Of a stretch of 64,000 nt of DNA, positions 20,530 to 31,611 are shown in pieces. Position 1 is the stretch's first letter, and each line of letters begins with the position of its first letter. A program made the position numbers and the translations under genes. Origin of the DNA: Tetracentron sinense (Eukaryota; Streptophyta; Magnoliopsida; Trochodendrales; Trochodendraceae); assembly GCA_015143295.1 (NCBI GenBank), contig CM026574.1:12898938-12962937 (forward strand), written 5' to 3'. The notes beneath the pieces are model-generated. The model was not told the DNA's origin. It made no database searches and saw nothing but the letters and a program-made list of their open reading frames with translations.

Positions 20530-22537
20530 CTAGTTGGGTGTGCATGTGCATGACATGTGCAAGAAAATAAGTAGTATAGAAACTTTAGGAGGATTTTGGG
20601 TGTAGATGAGGACATGTATGGAAATATATTGAGGGGCATTTTGGAAAAGAAGGAAAATTGAGGACATTTTAGGAACAAAAAACTCAAGGGGCAATTTGGG
20701 AATAAAAAAAACTTAAAGGGTTGCAAAGAATTTTAGAAACTTGAGGTGTATTTTAGGTATGAAAACTTGAGGGGACATGTTTGAAACAAAAAAAATATAT
20801 TTAGGGGCATTTTGGGAATTATAAAATATTATAAAAACTTGTGGGCATTTTTGGAATTAACAAACTTAAGAGGTCGCATAGAATAGTATAAAATTTTAAA
20901 GGGGATGTTGGAAACAAAAAAAAAAAAAAACTCATAGGTATAGAAAAAAGAAATTGAAGGGTCCCATAGAAAAGTATAGAAACGTAGGGACATTTGGGTA
21001 TAGCAACTTGAGGGGTATTTTGGGTAGGCATTTTCTTCAAGTTAAATAATAGTATAGATATTATAGAAATTTAAGGGCAGTTTGGGAATACATAACTTGG
21101 AGGGGTTGCATAGAATAGTATATAAACTTGAGGGCTATTTTAAGAATAAAAAACTTGAAGGGCATGCTAGAAACAAAAAGGACTTAGGTATAGAAAACAT
21201 TTCGTTAGATGCCTTGTAAATTAGGACATGTAAGTAATATATTGAGGAGCATTTGGGAACAAAGAAACTTACGGGGCATTTTAGAAACAAAACTTTTTTG
21301 GCACATGTTAAATAATAGTATAAAATATCATAGAAATTGAGGGGCGTTTTAGGAATAAAAAATTTGTGGGGTTGCATAGAATAGTACATAGAAACTTGAG
21401 AGACATTTCAATTATAGAAACTTGAGGAGCATGTTGGGAACAACAAAGACTTAGGAGCATTTTGAGAAGTATAAAATAGGGTTTTTGCATATCAGCTATT
21501 AGGTTTATCCTAGTTTGCAAATACACTATTTTGTATAACAGATTTGTAAATTAACTCACCATTGTTCAACTGTTAGACAAAGAACTTCATTTTTCCAATT
21601 TCGTTGAATTGCATTAAAAACGCTTTAAAATTTACTATAATACCCTTGTGACCTTTAGTGGACCATATCACCCTTGTGACATGTGTCCCCTTATCTCCTT
21701 TTAACCGGGGTTAAGATTCATTAACCTTAGTGTTAAAGGCTTATAGCATTTAACCTTGGTTTTTAGAAAAAAATTAACCACATGGATTATAACTTATTAA
21801 CTATGAGGGAAGTTAAAGGGGTGTCCCCTTTTAACTCCCTTTAATTGTGGTTAAGATTCACTAACTCTTAGAGTTAAAGGCTTAAAAAATCTAACCTTGG
21901 TTTTTGAAAAACATTAACCACAAGTGTTGAAACTTATTAACCATAGTTCAAGGGTAGTTAAAGGGGCGTTCCCTTTTAATTCTCTACAATTGTGGTTAAG
22001 ATTCACTTATCCTTGGGGTTAAAGCATCTAACCTTTCTTTTAAGGAAATTTTTTTTAAAAATTAACCACATGATTAAAACTAGCCATCCATAATTCAAGG
22101 ATAGTTCAGGACAGTTAAAAAGGCATTGTTAGGTTATACAATATCTTAAGGGCATAATAGTCGAATTTTAAACAAAATCCTAAAGGAGGTAAGGATTTAG
22201 GTTCTTTGTCTAACGGTTGAAAAACAATGAGCTAATTTGCAAAGAAAAGAAAAAAAAAAACACATAATAGTGTATTTGTAATCAGGGATAAACCTATGGC
22301 TAATATGCAAAAACCCTTACAAAATATTATAAAATCTAAAGGGTATCTTAAGAGAGAAAAACCTTGAGGGGTTCAATGGACTAGTATAGAAACTTAGTGA
22401 AATTTTGGGTATAGTAATTTGATGGGTATTTTAGGTATAAAAGTAGATGAAGACATGTAAGAAAATATGTCAAAAAAAATTGAGAACACATTTCCTTAGA
22501 TGCCCTAACATATTCTCTTTTATACAAGGTAGATAGA
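20530..22537 (-). mobile_element. Helitron (minus strand), non-autonomous, with tandem-repeat body
   Basis: On the minus strand it begins TCTATCTACCTTGTATAAAAG at about 22537 and ends GCACACCCAACTAG at 20530, with A at 20529 and an imperfect palindrome (GCACATGTCATGCACATGC) just inside the 3' end. The body consists of diverged repeats of GGGGCATTTTGGGAATA, ACTTGAGGGG and TTGCATAGAATAGTATA, which produce several Phe/Pro-rich spurious frames. A MULE-like element is nested at 21479-22317. A second 3' end of the same family occurs at 35955. Confidence 0.6.
21479..22317. mobile_element. MULE-like/MITE element with TIRs of about 55 bp
   Basis: The left end GGGTTTTTGCATATCAGC and the reversed right end GGGTTTTTGCATATTAGCC form long inverted repeats, continuing through GGTTTATCC and CAAATACACTATT. 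Inside them lies an inverted GACAAAGAAC block. The flanks carry a 9-bp near-duplication (TATAAAATA at 21470-21478 and TACAAAATA at 22318-22326), the size made by Mutator-type transposases. The interior has three tandem units of about 140 bp beginning at TTAAGATTCA (21711, 21851, 21996). No ORF. Confidence 0.65.
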
Positions 22538-22610
22538 TAAAGATCATGGCACAATGACAGTGATGAGGTGATAACTAAATCTTACGTTGAGGGAAGAATA
22601 ATAAGGTTAT

Positions 22611-23366
22611 GTCTAGGGATGTATTCGAGCCGAGCAAGTTTGGCCAATTTTGAGGTTGGCTTGAACATGCTCGAGCTCGGCTTCAGCTTGAGCTTGAGCT
22701 TGATTCAAGCTCAAATGTTTATGCTTGAGTTTGGTTTGAGCTTGGCTTGATTAAGTGAGCTCGAGCTCCGTTCGAGCTTGAACTTTATTCAAGCCGAGTC
22801 GAGCTCGGGTTGGCCCAAGCTTGATTTAAGGAATTATTTTGTATAATTTTACTTAATTTTAGTAAAAGTATTTATTAATAAATTATAATACAAGAAATTA
22901 TAAAAATTAATACATTAATATACAAAAATAACATTTCAGGTTAATCATTCGGTCCAAAGAGTAGAGACTTAGACAAGAGTTTCTATTTTTAACTTCTTAA
23001 TATTTTAGTCATTATTAACTCTTAAACTTATTTATTATAAAATAAAATTTATTACAACCTATAATAAAAAAAAATTTTAATATTATTTTGTATTAATATA
23101 AAAATTATTGTACATATTATATATATATAGAGAGAGAGAGAGTAGCATTCTCATGAGCCATGCTCATTAAAGCTTGTAATGAGCGGTCCCTCATAATGTA
23201 ACATGTAGCAAGTTTGCCTTAACCGGTCCCTGATTTTTTTTGACAGTGTCTCCAATTGATCCAACTTGACATCCAACTATCAGATTCAAAAAAGTATGTC
23301 ACGTGTCATCGTTCTAGAGGGATTGCTCACTATAAGCTTCAATGAGCATGACTCATTAGTATCCTT

Positions 23367-23450
<84 letters not shown>

Positions 23451-23690
23451 GTTGAGTCGAGCTCAAGCCGAACTAATCCATAAACGACCGAGCTTTGAGC
23501 TAAGCCCAATCAAACAGGGTTTTGCTTGGGTTTGACTTGTTCAAACATTCGAGCTCAAATAAAAGCTTGACTTGATTGGTTCGTGCGTGAAATGGCAACT
23601 TGAGCTTAGCTCAAATCAGCCGAGCCAAGTTAAGCCATTGAGCTAACTTGGCTTGAGCCTTAGATCGTCAGATCAACTTCCCAACCAACA
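22611..23690. mobile_element. GAGC/CTCG-rich non-autonomous element, split by a MITE
   Basis: 22611-22830 and 23445-23660 are dense in GAGCTCGAGC, GCTTGAGCTTGAGC and AGCCGAGC motifs, with AT-rich sequence between. Common plant hAT-like or unclassified MITE families have this composition and start with AGGGATG(C/T)-like ends followed by GAGCCGAGC, as at 22616-22638. The exact ends and target duplication are not resolved. Confidence 0.4.
23143..23363. mobile_element. MITE with inverted ends, flanked by mirrored microsatellites
   Basis: The left end (TAGCATTCTCATGAGCC, ATGCTCATTAAAGCTT) and the reversed right end (ATACTAATGAGTCATGCTC, ATTGAAGCTTATAGTGAG) are inverted repeats of about 45 bp. The left flank is (TA)n then (GA)n (23119-23142). 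The right flank is (CT)n then (TA)n (23369-23447), the mirror image. The body matches 1-208. It has no ORF. Confidence 0.7.
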
Positions 23691-24424
23691 AGCCAAAGGA
23701 CCTCTCATTTCTTACAAGTTAAGCACGGCCAGCTACAGTTGATGGATGACCCAATAATTCAAAAGAGCATGATCCAATAATTCTCCAAGTCTTTCAATAA
23801 CGACAAAAGAGCATGACCCAACGTATATCAACTCATTTTTTATAATGACGACTGGATGAATTTTCCTCATGTGCTCCATTCGATCATGTCGATTACTTAC
23901 CCTATACTCCTATAGTGTAGCTCTAATTGGTGATCTATTGGAACAGTTTGCACTAGGGGTGCAACTCACGCTGGTTGGGAAGGCTGCAACTCAAGCTCCG
24001 GCTGAAGAGATGAGGGGAGCAATCCAAAATATGCCTAATAGCAAGGGTAGTTTGGCATTTTTTTTCATTTTTTTTGGTTCGCTCCGGTTGACTCTTCAAT
24101 CGGAGCTCATGTTTATAATTAATATCTTTAAATAACCAAAGAAGAAGATTTTTAAACCCTTTAACTACTGTATAAACAATGAGTGTTAATATAAGGCGGA
24201 GTTATGCTTCTAGCGTGGAGCTCCCTTTTTAGTGTAAAGGCGGTGAATTTTGTACTTATGGAGAGAGACATAGGTAAAATGTTTAAACACATAAATTGCA
24301 GAGGAATGTAGCACATTTCATTCCTGCATTCCTCTTTTTCTTGCAGGGCCCCACTTTGAATTAAGTGGCAACTGAGACAACGGAGTACCATATGTTCATG
24401 TTTCAAAATTTTCTTCAATGGTTT
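23691..24424. other. Unassigned non-coding stretch
   Basis: I see no element ends or conserved protein segments. Frames here are short and of random composition. Confidence 0.4.
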
Positions 24425-27400
24425 GATTCAAATTTATTCATGTTCATCTAAAAGGTTTTCCATTGAAAAAACATAAAGTGAGGGCCAAGCATAAAATTGT
24501 TACCTTGCAAAGGCACAAGAATTCCATCTTTTCTGATCCGGATGGGCGTGTGCTCAAAGCCATGGCCCAACACCTCTAGCCTTACTTGAACCTGTCTACC
24601 TAGACGGTTGATTATTTTGAGGTCGTCTGGCTGAAGACGATAAACTTAGTGTTTGTTGGGAGGCAACCCAATCTCTTAGATCTAGTTTAGGATCTTTCTT
24701 TATTTCTTTTATTTCGTTAATTCAAATTTGGGGTGGTAATTCACCACCCTATTCTTCGGAAGTTTTTTTTTTAAATATCCCAATTTTATTCTTGCTTGAT
24801 GCTTTCTATACTTAATTGAGATATATTGATTGATTTAGCATCTATTTTTGTGTGAATATTTCTTGTACTGTACTAACCCTATTAGTTGTTGTTTGGACGA
24901 ATTTTGGGGTGATTTTTATACATTCTTGATCTATTTTCACCTCCTTTCGCCTTCCGGACTTATGATTTGCCTATCACCAATCAGGTATTATTATTCTAAT
25001 CCCTTCTGTACTTTAATTCTATTGTTACATTGAAGACAATGTAATCAATAAGTTTGAGGTTGAGAAATAATAGCCATTATTTTATTTTTTTTACTATTTT
25101 TGGGTGATTGTGCAACCATGCAATAGGGTAGAACATGTAAAACAATGAAAATTTTCAGATTGTTCTATTCTAAATTTGAAAGATTGTGATACATATAGGG
25201 GAATCCAATTTTATTGATAGGGTTAAATTTGAGAACACGTGATCCCAAATAGACATAGTTTTGTACCCTTAACTGCATTGTTAAAGCTGAAATTTTTTCA
25301 AAAGTCATGAAAACACTTTGATATATGCACGAGCACTCTAACATATTTTCTGGTGGGGTTTGAAACTAAACTAATTGATTAGTGCTTTTGTTAACTCATA
25401 AGAAGTTATATGACCTAAAAATTGAACACCAAGCTTGGCTAAACTGAAAATTTTAAAAATTTGTGATAGAAAAATGGGTTACTTGAATAAGTTTTACACT
25501 TAGTAACCGGACCTCTTGCCTCACTAAGCAGAGAGTGTTCGCGTCAAACCGTATGATATTTGGAATGGATAATATAACCTAGTGTAACTAGTTTGAATTC
25601 GAAGCTTATTTGACTCGAGTTAATAAGTCCTTAGGAGCGTCTTGACACCTAGTGCCCTAAAGCCTTCTGGTTTGGGAGTCACCGGCCTAACACTCACTAT
25701 ATGGGTTGTCTAGAATGCTTAATGAACTTAAATTCTACACAGTCACACTTATACAAAAAAAAAAAGTAAAGAGATAAAAATTGAGTAAAAGTCTTGGGTT
25801 GTTTGTTTAAATTGATAGGAAGTTTAATGAGAAGTGAGTCGACAATATAACTATTGAAAAGTTATCTTGAGATCACATATTCAATTATTAATTCACATTA
25901 TACATCAAAGAAAAATTATGACAAATCGTTTATGAGCTGAACTATTTAGAGTTGGGTAAGAATTGTGTGAAATTGAGACTATGGAGAGTCAAAAATTTAA
26001 TCTTGTTAATAAATTGTGGATTATCTTGCATGTATTGTGATTTTGAAAAGTTTGGAATATATATTAGTCATTGTTTTGAAACTTGCTTGTTTTTACTGGA
26101 GTATGTTGCACAATTATAGGGTAGTACAGATATTTGTGGGTGTCATCACTGTAAACCTTCACAAGACTTCACTCGTCCACTAGGGCCACCTAGGGCTTTA
26201 AAATACTTATTGCATATGCAAACTGCAACCGGGGATTCCACGAAAGGGGATGTAGATATAGTTTAGTTTAGTTTTATTTTATTTTTTATTGCTCGAGGAC
26301 TAGCAATGTCTAAGTTTGGGGTTGTGATCGGTGCTAATTATTACATATTTAAGCACCTCAAACTAAACTTGTTAGTTCCTTAAAGTTCTATTTTAAAATG
26401 TTTAACGGTACTTGATTGTTTTTATCATTTTTAGGTTCATGCGAGGAAAGGAAGATAAAATGGAAGATTAAATGCTTCAAAGAATCTTAGAAAAGAGAAG
26501 AGCAAAAGAAAGAAGAAAAGAGAGCAAAATCGTGGAAATCTACCTTAATGGATCGATTGGCCAAAACCGCATTTCTATCAATAGAAGGATAGATTGGTCA
26601 TTTTTCTTCATCCAAAATTTATGAAACTTTTTAGATAGATTCTAAATGACCTAAAGTAACTATGTTTCAAATTTTGGGTCAATCCGATAAGAACTGAGCT
26701 TTTTAGAATTATTCGAAGTTCAGTGACAAAACTGTGAATAGGGTGACTAGTGTTGCATGAATAGTGTTTTGTGAATAGTATTTCAACACTGCTGAACACT
26801 TTCCAACTCTATTATTGTCTTCATAAGTGAGGGTTTGATCCTTATTAAACCCTAAGAGAGTTTTGAGAGAGAAAATAAGAGTTTGACCTCAGTTAGAATT
26901 CCAAATTTAACAAGGACTCTCTCTTTCTCTATAAATAGGAGAATCCTTAGCCATAATTATTATGTAGAGATTTGAGAATTTGAAGAAGAGAAGCTCTAGA
27001 GATCAAGAAAGCCAAAAGGATGAGTTCTTCGTTTTTATCTATGAAAATGATGTGCTCCTCCCTCGCGATGAACTAACTTTCTATTTTAAGGTTTTGATGA
27101 AACTCTAGCTAAGTAACTGTGTCATTCTTTGTTTTTATTTAGATTTCTTATTTGTATGACATTGATTGCCTAATGAGTGGGTTGTTTTAACAACCAAATT
27201 TATTTAATTTATATTTGATTTCAATGAAATTTCCATCATTGTCTTAGGTGTTAGAAAATTGAACTCACTTATGTTAATTTTCGTTAGAATTTTAATATAA
27301 GTCTTATACAATGGTTTAATATATCAAGAGATTAAATTATAAAATATTTTATGCTAAGGAAAGACGAGTGATCATACTACCCTAATTTAATGTATATCAC

Positions 27401-27801
27401 TCATGCTAACCGAAGATACGATATGCCCAAGATTTGATCTCTGTATTTTTCTTGATCATTTGAGAGGTGACGTGCCGTCACTCTCACTATAATGTTTGCA
27501 ATTTGAGAAATTTGAATAAAATCAAAATAAGATTAGTTATAAAGCTAGTGGTGGATTCAAACACCCTAGATTTTCTCAAACCGATATATAACCACAAGAT
27601 CTTAGTAATTAGGTTAATTAGAATTTGATAGTTTAATTAGGTTAAAATCAATCAAATCAATTATTCTTATTACTCATTAGTTTAAAATTAATTTTGATAA
27701 AAGGCAATAAAACCAGCGCAGTCCTCAGAGGTTCGACACCCTTACTAGTTCTATTGTACGGAATAATTACTATAAGGAATAATTAAATTGCATAACGATC
27801 A
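24425..27801 (+). mobile_element. Athila-like Ty3/gypsy element, 3' part only
   Basis: The segment starts with a degraded integrase C-terminal tail (about 24470-24600) and then AAACTTAGTGTTTGTTGGGA and GGCAACCCAA, a hallmark downstream of pol in Athila-type elements. A non-coding region follows with ATTGAAGACAATGTAA and AAGTTTGAGGTTGAG near 25030, a polypurine-like TAAGTTTGGGGTTG at 26311, and a 3' LTR. The 5' LTR, gag and most of pol are missing. Confidence 0.7.
26325..27801 (+). repeat. Athila-like 3' LTR
   Basis: The LTR begins TGATCGGTGCTAATTATTAC after a G-rich polypurine tract and a GCTCGAGGACTAGCAATG block typical of this lineage. It ends CATAACGATCA at 27801. The right end is fixed independently: from 27802 the sequence matches exon 2 of the peptide gene at 33584. 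The length of about 1.48 kb fits the lineage. The site next to the right end, TGTAC, is the presumed 5-bp target. Confidence 0.75.
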
Positions 27802-27891
27802 TGTACCCATTCTAGAAGACTATGGCTACACTGGATCCCCTATCCCTTGATGAAGACTACCCTAGATACACTGGATCCCCTAGCCCCATAA
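27802..27891 (+). pseudogene. Exon 2 remnant of secreted-peptide gene, copy 1 (two peptide motifs)
   Basis: The sequence begins inside the exon, at VPILEDYGYTGSPIP, directly after the Athila LTR. It aligns with 33584-33644 of copy 2. After a one-base frame change it contains a second motif, DEDYPRYTGSPSPI, encoded at 27849-27889. The two motifs are nucleotide duplicates (GAAGACTA...TACACTGGATCCCC). Exon 1 and the promoter are absent upstream, so this copy is dead. The 3' flank continues in register with copy 2 to about 28435. Confidence 0.6.
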
Positions 27892-28436
27892 CAGGTTGTC
27901 AGAAACAAAAATAAAATAGAAAGGAGAGGAAGCTATCTGGTTACTGAATATTGAGAATTGAACTATATGTTGAAGATTAACTTAGCATTGTGCTGAGAAA
28001 TTCTAGTTGTAATCAAGTTCATCAAAAACTAATATGGTATTGAGTTCAAGTATCCAACACAAATGGGCTGTATTAGAATGTAATCTCTATTTATACTTCA
28101 ATACTATTAATAAGAACTATTTCATACCTATATTTGTTAACTTTTCTATCCTTTTATTGTATTTTACACTAAATTTTTATTATTTGTTTGAACTGAACGA
28201 TTCATTAGAAGTTTAGAAAATTTTACTACACTTCATTAACATCTGTTGTTTAGAGGCCATTAATATTACTACACTTCATTAAGGTCCTTTAAGATCATTC
28301 ATTATTAAGTCCTTCGGCAATGTGCCAATAGCCCTCTCACTTTCTAAATTGGGCACGGCAATTGATGGGCGAAGGCCTGATTAAGTCCAGCACCCTGCAA
28401 CTTAATCTAGTTCATACTCCTAACATATGCCTAAAT
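27892..28436 (+). repeat. 3' flank of peptide gene, duplicated at 33645-34135
   Basis: The segment is nearly identical to 33645-34135 over several hundred bases (GAAAGGAGAGGAAG, GTTGAAGATTAACTTAGCAT, AACTAATATGGTATTGAGTT, GATGGGCGAAGG). Copy 1 has a small extra piece near 28200-28230. This is the 3' half of an ancestral tandem duplication unit that contained the peptide gene. Confidence 0.8.
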
Positions 28437-28583
28437 AATTCTACCCAAGGCTGACCCTGGCCTATAAGCCCATCTAGAGCTTGGTGTGTGGGTCAAAAAT
28501 CTAGTTCAAACTCCAAATCGAATACGTAAGAAACCATTGAATCCATGAGTCCAAGCCCCACCAGCGCCTAACACAAGCCTAGG

Positions 28584-28749
28584 TCGGATGGGCAACAACA
28601 CTCGTTGTTGCGCTATTACCCCCTTGTGTCTAAAAAAATGGGCCCCGCATTCAATAAAGGGTGCCCCCCACATCAATAGTGAGTGGGGCCCTCATTTTTT
28701 CAGGCACAAGGGGGCAACAACACAACAACAAGCGTCGTTGCCCATCCGA
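28584..28749. mobile_element. Foldback MITE, about 166 bp
   Basis: Inverted arms of about 65-70 bp: the left starts TCGGATGGGCAACAACACTC and the reversed right starts TCGGATGGGCAACGACGCTT. Both continue through GTTGTTG, CCCCCTTGTG and a run into GGGCCCC, leaving a loop of about 25 bp. No target duplication is obvious. The family is not recognised. Confidence 0.75.
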
Positions 28750-29459
28750 ACTCAAAACTATCCGTGCCTGATTTTATGTAAACAAGATCAAGCCTATCAT
28801 TATAGGGCGGAGCCAGGATTTTATATTGTGCCCCAAAACCCCACCTTTGTCATAATGAGACTTTATGCTCGTGACACCGCATATCCCTACTTGACTTAAT
28901 AGCATATAAGGCAATATTAGAATGAGAGCCTAAAAATTTCTTTTAACAACAACAGTATGATCAATAGAACCATCAAAATATAAATTATGACCAATTAATC
29001 CAATTCAGATTATTCATCATGATCCCCAAAATAAGACTAAGTCTAAGCAACATCAACTAAAGTATAATGAGTTAATTATAATTTCTCCCAAAATAAGACA
29101 TAATAAAATTCCAATAGTATGGGAACCGATCGAGGTCCCAGACTCCCTCTACGAAGGGATCACCTTTTTCTTCCTCCTCCTTGTACTCCTCTTCGACCCA
29201 CGATATGGCGGTAGGCTCCTGCTCTAAGCCTATCGATAATAACAGGTCGACTGAGTATTGAACACACTAAGCGGATATCCAATCTAACCAACAATACTAG
29301 AACACATGTACATAATTCAGGATTTTCATGCAGAACATGTTTATATAATCAAAGTGCGTAAAACATGTGAGTATACCATTACACCACCTTGACTCATATA
29401 CTTGTGTGACACTTGGACTTGTACCATGAATTTCATGCATGCTAATATTTATGAGATGT

Positions 29460-29645
29460 ATCTATAAATTCCTTGTATCTCTAACTTGTAAAATGCAATT
29501 ATGTGATCATGCAATTTATCCTGACTTGTAAAATGCATACCACCCTGAGGTGCTCTAACTTGTAAACTGTATATCACCATTAGGTTCTCTAATTTGTAAA
29601 ATGATGTATACCACCATGAGGTGCTCTGACTTGTAAAATGATGCA
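29460..29645. repeat. Minisatellite inside the solo LTR
   Basis: Four to five units of about 34-38 bp contain CTTGTAAAATG, ATACCACC and GAGGTGCTCT. An analogous array built on TGGTATGGACC occupies the same relative place in the LTR-like segment at 34.8-35.9 kb. Confidence 0.65.
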
Positions 29646-30495
29646 TTCATGTCGTGATATCTAGAACTTGTATCCTTCTTGTATTTATGACGTGTGTGTA
29701 CTCGTGAGACTTGTAAACTACCACACATGTGAGATTATGCTTGAGTGTCATGATTAATATTTGAATCGGTCATCTCTTATATTCCGATTCTCGGTCAGAA
29801 AACTCCCCCATGGTCTATACCACGATGGTTAAAGAATTCCCAACTTAGAAGACTTCCTCTAATTTTTGGCCTACCCAAATGTCCATGACCATGCAATATA
29901 CATAGGACATAATTTATCATGACATTCATGGTTATCATATTATCATAAATTTACATTTCCATGACATGAACATAAGCATGTAACATCACAATTCACTTTC
30001 ATCAACCCATTCCGTCACAAACCATCCCCCTTCAACACATACCATCATTCCCCAATCACCATCATGATTAAAAATCCATAGAATCCATCCAACACTCCCA
30101 TAATAATTTCCCATCCTCCATTTCATACATTCACACCATTAACATTCAATAATAAGCACGTAATAGATTAATCATGTCCCACAAAGCTCTTAAGTTCATG
30201 CAAAATCCCCTTTATAACTTAATATTAACTAAAACATGCAAAATAATGTAATACACTTAATAATCTTACCATTTAATGTCTAAGCATGCAAGAACATCAA
30301 AATAATTAGATTAGAAGGAGTATTGACCTTTTGGATCGTTTCCCTAAGATCCAAATTGCTCGTGGAAGGCTCCCAAGCAATTTCCAAGCTCCTCCTCCTT
30401 CACAAGCAAGAAGTCTCATAGAAACTCTAGACTTCTCTCTCTATTAGGGTTTAGGGTTTTAATAAACTCTAACTCACGAAATGAGGCTGTTTATA

Positions 30496-30775
30496 AGGCC
30501 GGGGTTTTAAAAACCCTAAAATACTTTTAAAATTTACACAAAAGGGGAAAAATCCTCAAATCATGAAATTCGGTCGACCGGCTTGGAAATTCGGTCGACT
30601 GGAGTGGGATGGAAAGCCCCTGTTTTCAAAAGGGGATGGAAAGCCCCTGTTTTAAAAACCCTAAAATACTTTTAAAATTCACACAAAAGGGGAAAAATCC
30701 TCAAATCACGAAATTCGGTCGACTGGCTTGGGAATTCGGTCGACTGGACTGTGATGGAAAGCCCCTGTTTTCAAA
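30496..30775. repeat. Tandem duplication carrying CGGTCGACCGG palindromes
   Basis: A unit of about 150 bp (TAAAAACCCTAAAATACTTT ... GGAAAGCCCCTGTTTT) occurs twice, at 30508 and 30652. The surrounding 30570-30890 carries eight copies of CGGTCGACCGG or one-step variants such as CGGTCGACTGG and CGGTTGACTGG. Confidence 0.75.
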
Positions 30776-31068
30776 AATCAACCATTCGGTTGACTGGTTG
30801 TGACACCCGGTCTACCGGATTGTTAAATAGGCCCCTATTTGGGTTCTTGAGCCATTAAGTTGACCGACTTGGAATTCCGGTCGACAGGTTTGATCTTCTC
30901 TCACATTTTTATAGATTTCCTTCTTTTGGTTCTTCGCCCAATTGATTGTTTAAATAATTTAAACCCCCATAAATGTTAATTAGCACAAAAATCACATTAC
31001 AAATTAATTTGATTAAATTACCCTCGATAAATTATTATAATGACATAAATTAAATTCTAGTCTCATAT

Positions 31069-31574
31069 GCATATGTTTCTTCAGTTTTTCCCATGAATCA
31101 ACCTTCCGTTTTCCCCATCTACCATGCGTCAACTTAGAGTAATGCCACCATACAGCAGCCCTCCCCAAAATCTGGTCGAAAACGTTTGTTGTTTGGTGCC
31201 TCCTTATATTCGAAGACCTCCTCCATGACATAAATCCAGTCTAGAAAATCCTCTAGTTGGACACATCCTTGAAATTCGGGTATGTCAACCTTTAGTCCGG
31301 CTTCCCACTGCCGTGAGTCAAAGTTTATTTCATGGGCAGTTCTCCCTCTCCTTGGGATGTATTCTCCATAGGGGTTCTCAAACTCGCCTTCAAATCCCTC
31401 CTCCTCTACAGAACTCGGAGGTGGAGATCGACTCCTTCATTGAATATCTCTTGCTGCTAGTGCAGGAACTTGAACTGGCAATGCTTCGATCTACTTTGTT
31501 AATCGGGCTACATCATCACATTCGAGCACTTCATTGAGAGGCGGGTTTTGAACACCACCACGTCTAGGTGACAT
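31069..31574 (-). pseudogene. Ty3/gypsy gag, 5' fragment
   Basis: From the ATG at 31574 the minus strand reads MSPRRGGVQNPPLNEVLE, then two in-frame stops. Further on it reads a capsid-domain stretch WWHYSKLTHGRWGKRKVDSW followed by EKLKK, typical of the plant gypsy retrotransposon gag domain. It is cut at about 31069 by the solo LTR. It would have formed the virus-like particle. Confidence 0.7.
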
Positions 31575-31593
31575 GATGCATGAACAAAATTTA

Positions 31594-31607
31594 GGCTCTG
31601 ATACCAA
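31594..31607 (-). promoter_or_regulatory. Primer-binding site (tRNA-iMet), minus strand
   Basis: The reverse complement is TTGGTATCAGAGCC, complementary to initiator tRNA-Met, four bases from the LTR end and 20 bases before the gag start codon. Confidence 0.85.
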
Positions 31608-31611
31608 CTGA

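Larger units (their letters stand above)
28880..31068 (-). repeat. Solo LTR of a Ty3/gypsy element (minus strand)
   Basis: Read on the minus strand it is homologous to the LTR starting at 62912. Shared blocks are AATTTATGTCATTATAATAA, the palindrome array, a TATA region (CTTATAAACAGCC, near 30490), then AGAGTTTCTATGAG, TTCTTGCTTGTGAAGGAGGA and GGAAACGATCC. A repeat-rich 3' half follows. Its right end interrupts a gag fragment of another gypsy element. The left end is approximate. No internal region follows on the low-coordinate side, so it is a solo LTR. Confidence 0.6.

Noticed and set aside
20475..21526. Several minus-strand frames with Phe-Pro-Lys-Cys repeats
   Set aside because: They arise from the tandem non-coding repeats of the Helitron body (GGGGCATTTTGGGAATA) and shift frame between units.
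28034..28216. 60-codon plus-strand frame
   Set aside because: It lies in the 3' flank duplicated at 33.65-34.1 kb and is not preserved there.
29460..29645. Regularly spaced repeats that could suggest a CRISPR-like array
   Set aside because: The units are diverged, the spacers are repeated sequence, and the array sits inside a gypsy LTR of a plant genome.
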